Assembly (NCBI RefSeq): GCF_025318105.1
Contig: NZ_JAOANI010000019.1
Coordinates: 124,001-188,000 of the forward strand
Direction of reading: 5' to 3'
Length of the DNA stretch: 64,000 nt
From: Venatoribacter pacificus
GTDB lineage: Bacteria > Pseudomonadota > Gammaproteobacteria > Pseudomonadales > Oceanobacteraceae
The notes beneath the pieces were generated by a model that was not told the DNA's origin, made no database searches, and saw only the letters and a program-made list of their open reading frames with translations. Position 1 is the first letter of the stretch. Each line of letters begins with the position of its first letter. A program made the position numbers and the translations under genes. Positions 62,497 through 64,000 of the stretch are shown here, in pieces.

Positions 62497-62704
62497 GCAA
62501 TTACTGAGCATGCTGGTATGCCCGCTGTGCAAGGGCAAACTCAAGTATGAAAAAGACGCACAGGAGCTGCTGTGTACCTTTGATGGTTTAGCGTTCCCGC
62601 TACGCGATGGTGTGCCGGTGATGCTGGAAGGTGAAGCACGCCGCATGAGCGAAGAAGAAAAGCTCGAAAAAGCGCAGAAAGCCAGTAAAGAACAGGCCGA
62701 GTAA
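62489..62704 (+). CDS. Trm112 family protein (YcaR-like)
   Basis: A 71-residue protein with MLVCPLCKGKL (zinc-type C11 and C14), LLCTFDGLAFPLRDGVPVML core and an acidic-basic helical tail. Related to E. coli YcaR, of unknown function, encoded next to lpxK and normally kdsB. The start at 62489 fits the family; a GTG at 62477 is open upstream. Confidence 0.88.
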   Translation: MDKQLLSMLVCPLCKGKLKYEKDAQELLCTFDGLAFPLRDGVPVMLEGEARRMSEEEKLEKAQKASKEQAE

Positions 62705-62709
62705 GCACT

Positions 62710-63207
62710 GTGCTGCGTGTGCTTTTTGTGTGTCTGGGTAATATCTGCCGTTCGCCGACCGCCGACGGCGTTTTCCGCAGCATGGTTGCCTCTGCCGGGC
62801 TGAGTGATCAGGTGCAGGTGGATTCAGCCGGCACCGCCGCCTGGCATATCGGCAAAACGCCCGATCCGCGTACTATCAAAGCCGCGGATGAGCGTGGTTA
62901 CGATTTATCGCTGTTGCGTGCGCGTCAGGCGCTGGCCGCCGATTTTGATCAGTTTGATTATGTGCTGGCGATGGATCTGGAAAACCTCAGCAATCTGCGC
63001 GCATTAAAACCCGCCGCTGCGCGTACTGATCCCCAGCTGTTTTTGCGCAGCTTTGCCCGCCGCTTTAACATCGACGAAGTACCGGACCCTTATTATGGCG
63101 GTGCCGATGGCTTTGAGCAGGTGCTGGATCTGGTTGAAGATGCCTGTGAAGGTTTGCTGGCCGATATCCGCCAGCGTTTAAACCAGCGTTCAAAGGAAGC
63201 ACCGTGA
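62710..63207 (+). CDS. low-molecular-weight protein-tyrosine phosphatase
   Basis: A 165-residue enzyme with the P-loop VCLGNICRS (C8, R14) and the general-acid loop VPDPYYGG. It may control polysaccharide or kinase signalling, as LMW-PTPs in Gram-negatives often do. Starts with GTG at 62710; ends in a GTGA overlap with murB. Confidence 0.93.
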   Translation: MLRVLFVCLGNICRSPTADGVFRSMVASAGLSDQVQVDSAGTAAWHIGKTPDPRTIKAADERGYDLSLLRARQALAADFDQFDYVLAMDLENLSNLRALKPAAARTDPQLFLRSFARRFNIDEVPDPYYGGADGFEQVLDLVEDACEGLLADIRQRLNQRSKEAP

Positions 63208-64000
63208 ATCATCCCGTGCCTGAGGTACAGCAGAACTACGATCTGTCGGCGCTGAATACGCTGCGCTTACCGGCCAAAGCCGAAGCCTTTGCGCGTTTTT
63301 CTTCCGCCTCGGAATTGCTCAGTCTGCTGACGCTGGCGCAACGGCATAACTGGCCGGTGCGTGTTCTGGGCGGCGGCAGTAATGTGTTGCTGGCCGCCGA
63401 TGTGCATGGTCTGGTACTGCAGTCGGCCATGACTTCGGTGCGTTTGCTGCGTGAAGATGTTACCCATCGCTGGCTGGCGGTGGATGCAGGCATGAACTGG
63501 CATCAGTGGGTACAGGGCAGCACAGAGTTTGGTCATGGGCTGGAAAATCTGGCGCTGATACCGGGTTCTGTCGGTGCTTCGCCGATTCAAAATATTGGTG
63601 CTTATGGTGTTGAAGTTGCCGACTGCATCGACTCGGTATCCGGCATTCAGCTCAGCTCTCGCCAGTGGCGCACGCTGAGTGCCGCCGAATGCCGCTTTGC
63701 CTATCGTGATTCCATTTTCAAACATGAGCTGGCTGGCGATTTTATTGTCACCCGCGTGGTCTTCCGTCTGGGTAAAATTTTTCAACCGGATCTGAGTTAT
63801 GGCCCTTTGGCTAGCTGGGCGACGGCGCAGGGTGATGCCATTTGTCCGCAGGCGTTGATTGAGCAGGTGTGTGCGATCCGTAAGAGTAAATTGCCGGACC
63901 CGTCGCAGATACCTAACGCGGGATCGTTCTTCAAAAATCCGCTGGTATCGGTTTATCAGGCTCAGCAATTGCGTGAGCAATACCCTGCATTGCCGGTCTA
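63204..64000 (+). CDS. murB: UDP-N-acetylenolpyruvoylglucosamine reductase (partial)
   Basis: MurB reduces UDP-GlcNAc-enolpyruvate to UDP-MurNAc in peptidoglycan synthesis. About 265 codons are present before the window ends, so it is cut at the 3' side. FAD-binding RVLGGGSNVLLA, ALIPGSVGASPIQNIGAYG and the NAGSFFKNP segment with the catalytic Ser are seen. Start is GTG at 63204 overlapping the phosphatase stop by four bases. Confidence 0.95.
   Translation, partial: MNHPVPEVQQNYDLSALNTLRLPAKAEAFARFSSASELLSLLTLAQRHNWPVRVLGGGSNVLLAADVHGLVLQSAMTSVRLLREDVTHRWLAVDAGMNWHQWVQGSTEFGHGLENLALIPGSVGASPIQNIGAYGVEVADCIDSVSGIQLSSRQWRTLSAAECRFAYRDSIFKHELAGDFIVTRVVFRLGKIFQPDLSYGPLASWATAQGDAICPQALIEQVCAIRKSKLPDPSQIPNAGSFFKNPLVSVYQAQQLREQYPALPV

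Overview
The window is a chromosomal stretch of a Gammaproteobacterium. The core genes resemble the Pseudomonadales/Oceanospirillales: a lolCD, comEC, exbBD, msbA, lpxK, trm112, protein phosphatase, murB block in nearly the Pseudomonas order, a MASE2-type adenylate cyclase, a long-type queF, malate synthase G and an ExeA/ExeB-like pair. The genus cannot be fixed from sequence reading alone. Three 10-N gaps at 18653-18976 show that this is a draft scaffold. Core DNA looks balanced to slightly GC-rich, whereas the first 4.9 kb is clearly AT-rich.

Region 1 (1-4960) is a probable horizontally acquired anti-phage module of the predicted ABC-three-component (ABC-3C) class. It has a nuclease-like N-terminal effector, a small middle component and a Rad50/SMC-like ABC ATPase with a CxxC hook, joined by overlapping starts and closed by a strong terminator. 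Region 2 (5241-18290) holds core metabolism and stress genes: a long-type aconitase B, an orphan molybdopterin oxidoreductase, pdxB, alaA, msrB, a glutathione peroxidase with an OhrR-like MarR regulator, a hybrid sensor protein with a degenerate kinase core, and a membrane-anchored protein of unknown role. Region 3 (18420-27200) has two tRNA clusters (Glu/Gly and Ala/Glu), a single tRNA-Ser followed by a decayed tandem repeat, a YadG/YadH-type ABC exporter, queF, cyaB, a nitroreductase and gltX. The tRNA units have clear sigma70 promoters with GC-rich discriminators.

Region 4 (27400-42330) contains kdsC, a UDP-glucuronate 4-epimerase-like gene and kdsB as one operon (KDO supply plus a possible galacturonate source), roxA with a GNAT gene, purB, a DedA protein, a two-domain PTPS/QueD-like protein, a nucleoside-recognition (Gate) membrane protein and glcB. 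Two very large paralogous outer-membrane lipoproteins (978 and 991 residues) lie on either side of the Gate and glcB genes; the second overlaps a gene for a predicted beta-barrel protein. Region 5 (46700-53200) has ExeA/ExeB-like genes without other secretion genes, dinG, an RhlA-like hydrolase with a PilZ-like tail, and an unknown exported protein.

Region 6 (53480-64000) is the envelope block: LolC/D lipoprotein release with no lolE beside it, ComEC, an ExbB/ExbD motor, MsbA/LpxK for lipid A, a Trm112 protein, a low-molecular-weight phosphatase, and murB running off the end. Compared with Pseudomonas, lolE and kdsB are missing from this block; kdsB has moved to the kdsC cluster.

The best candidates for less-described biology are the ABC-3C operon, the giant lipoprotein/barrel locus and the hydrolase-PilZ fusion.
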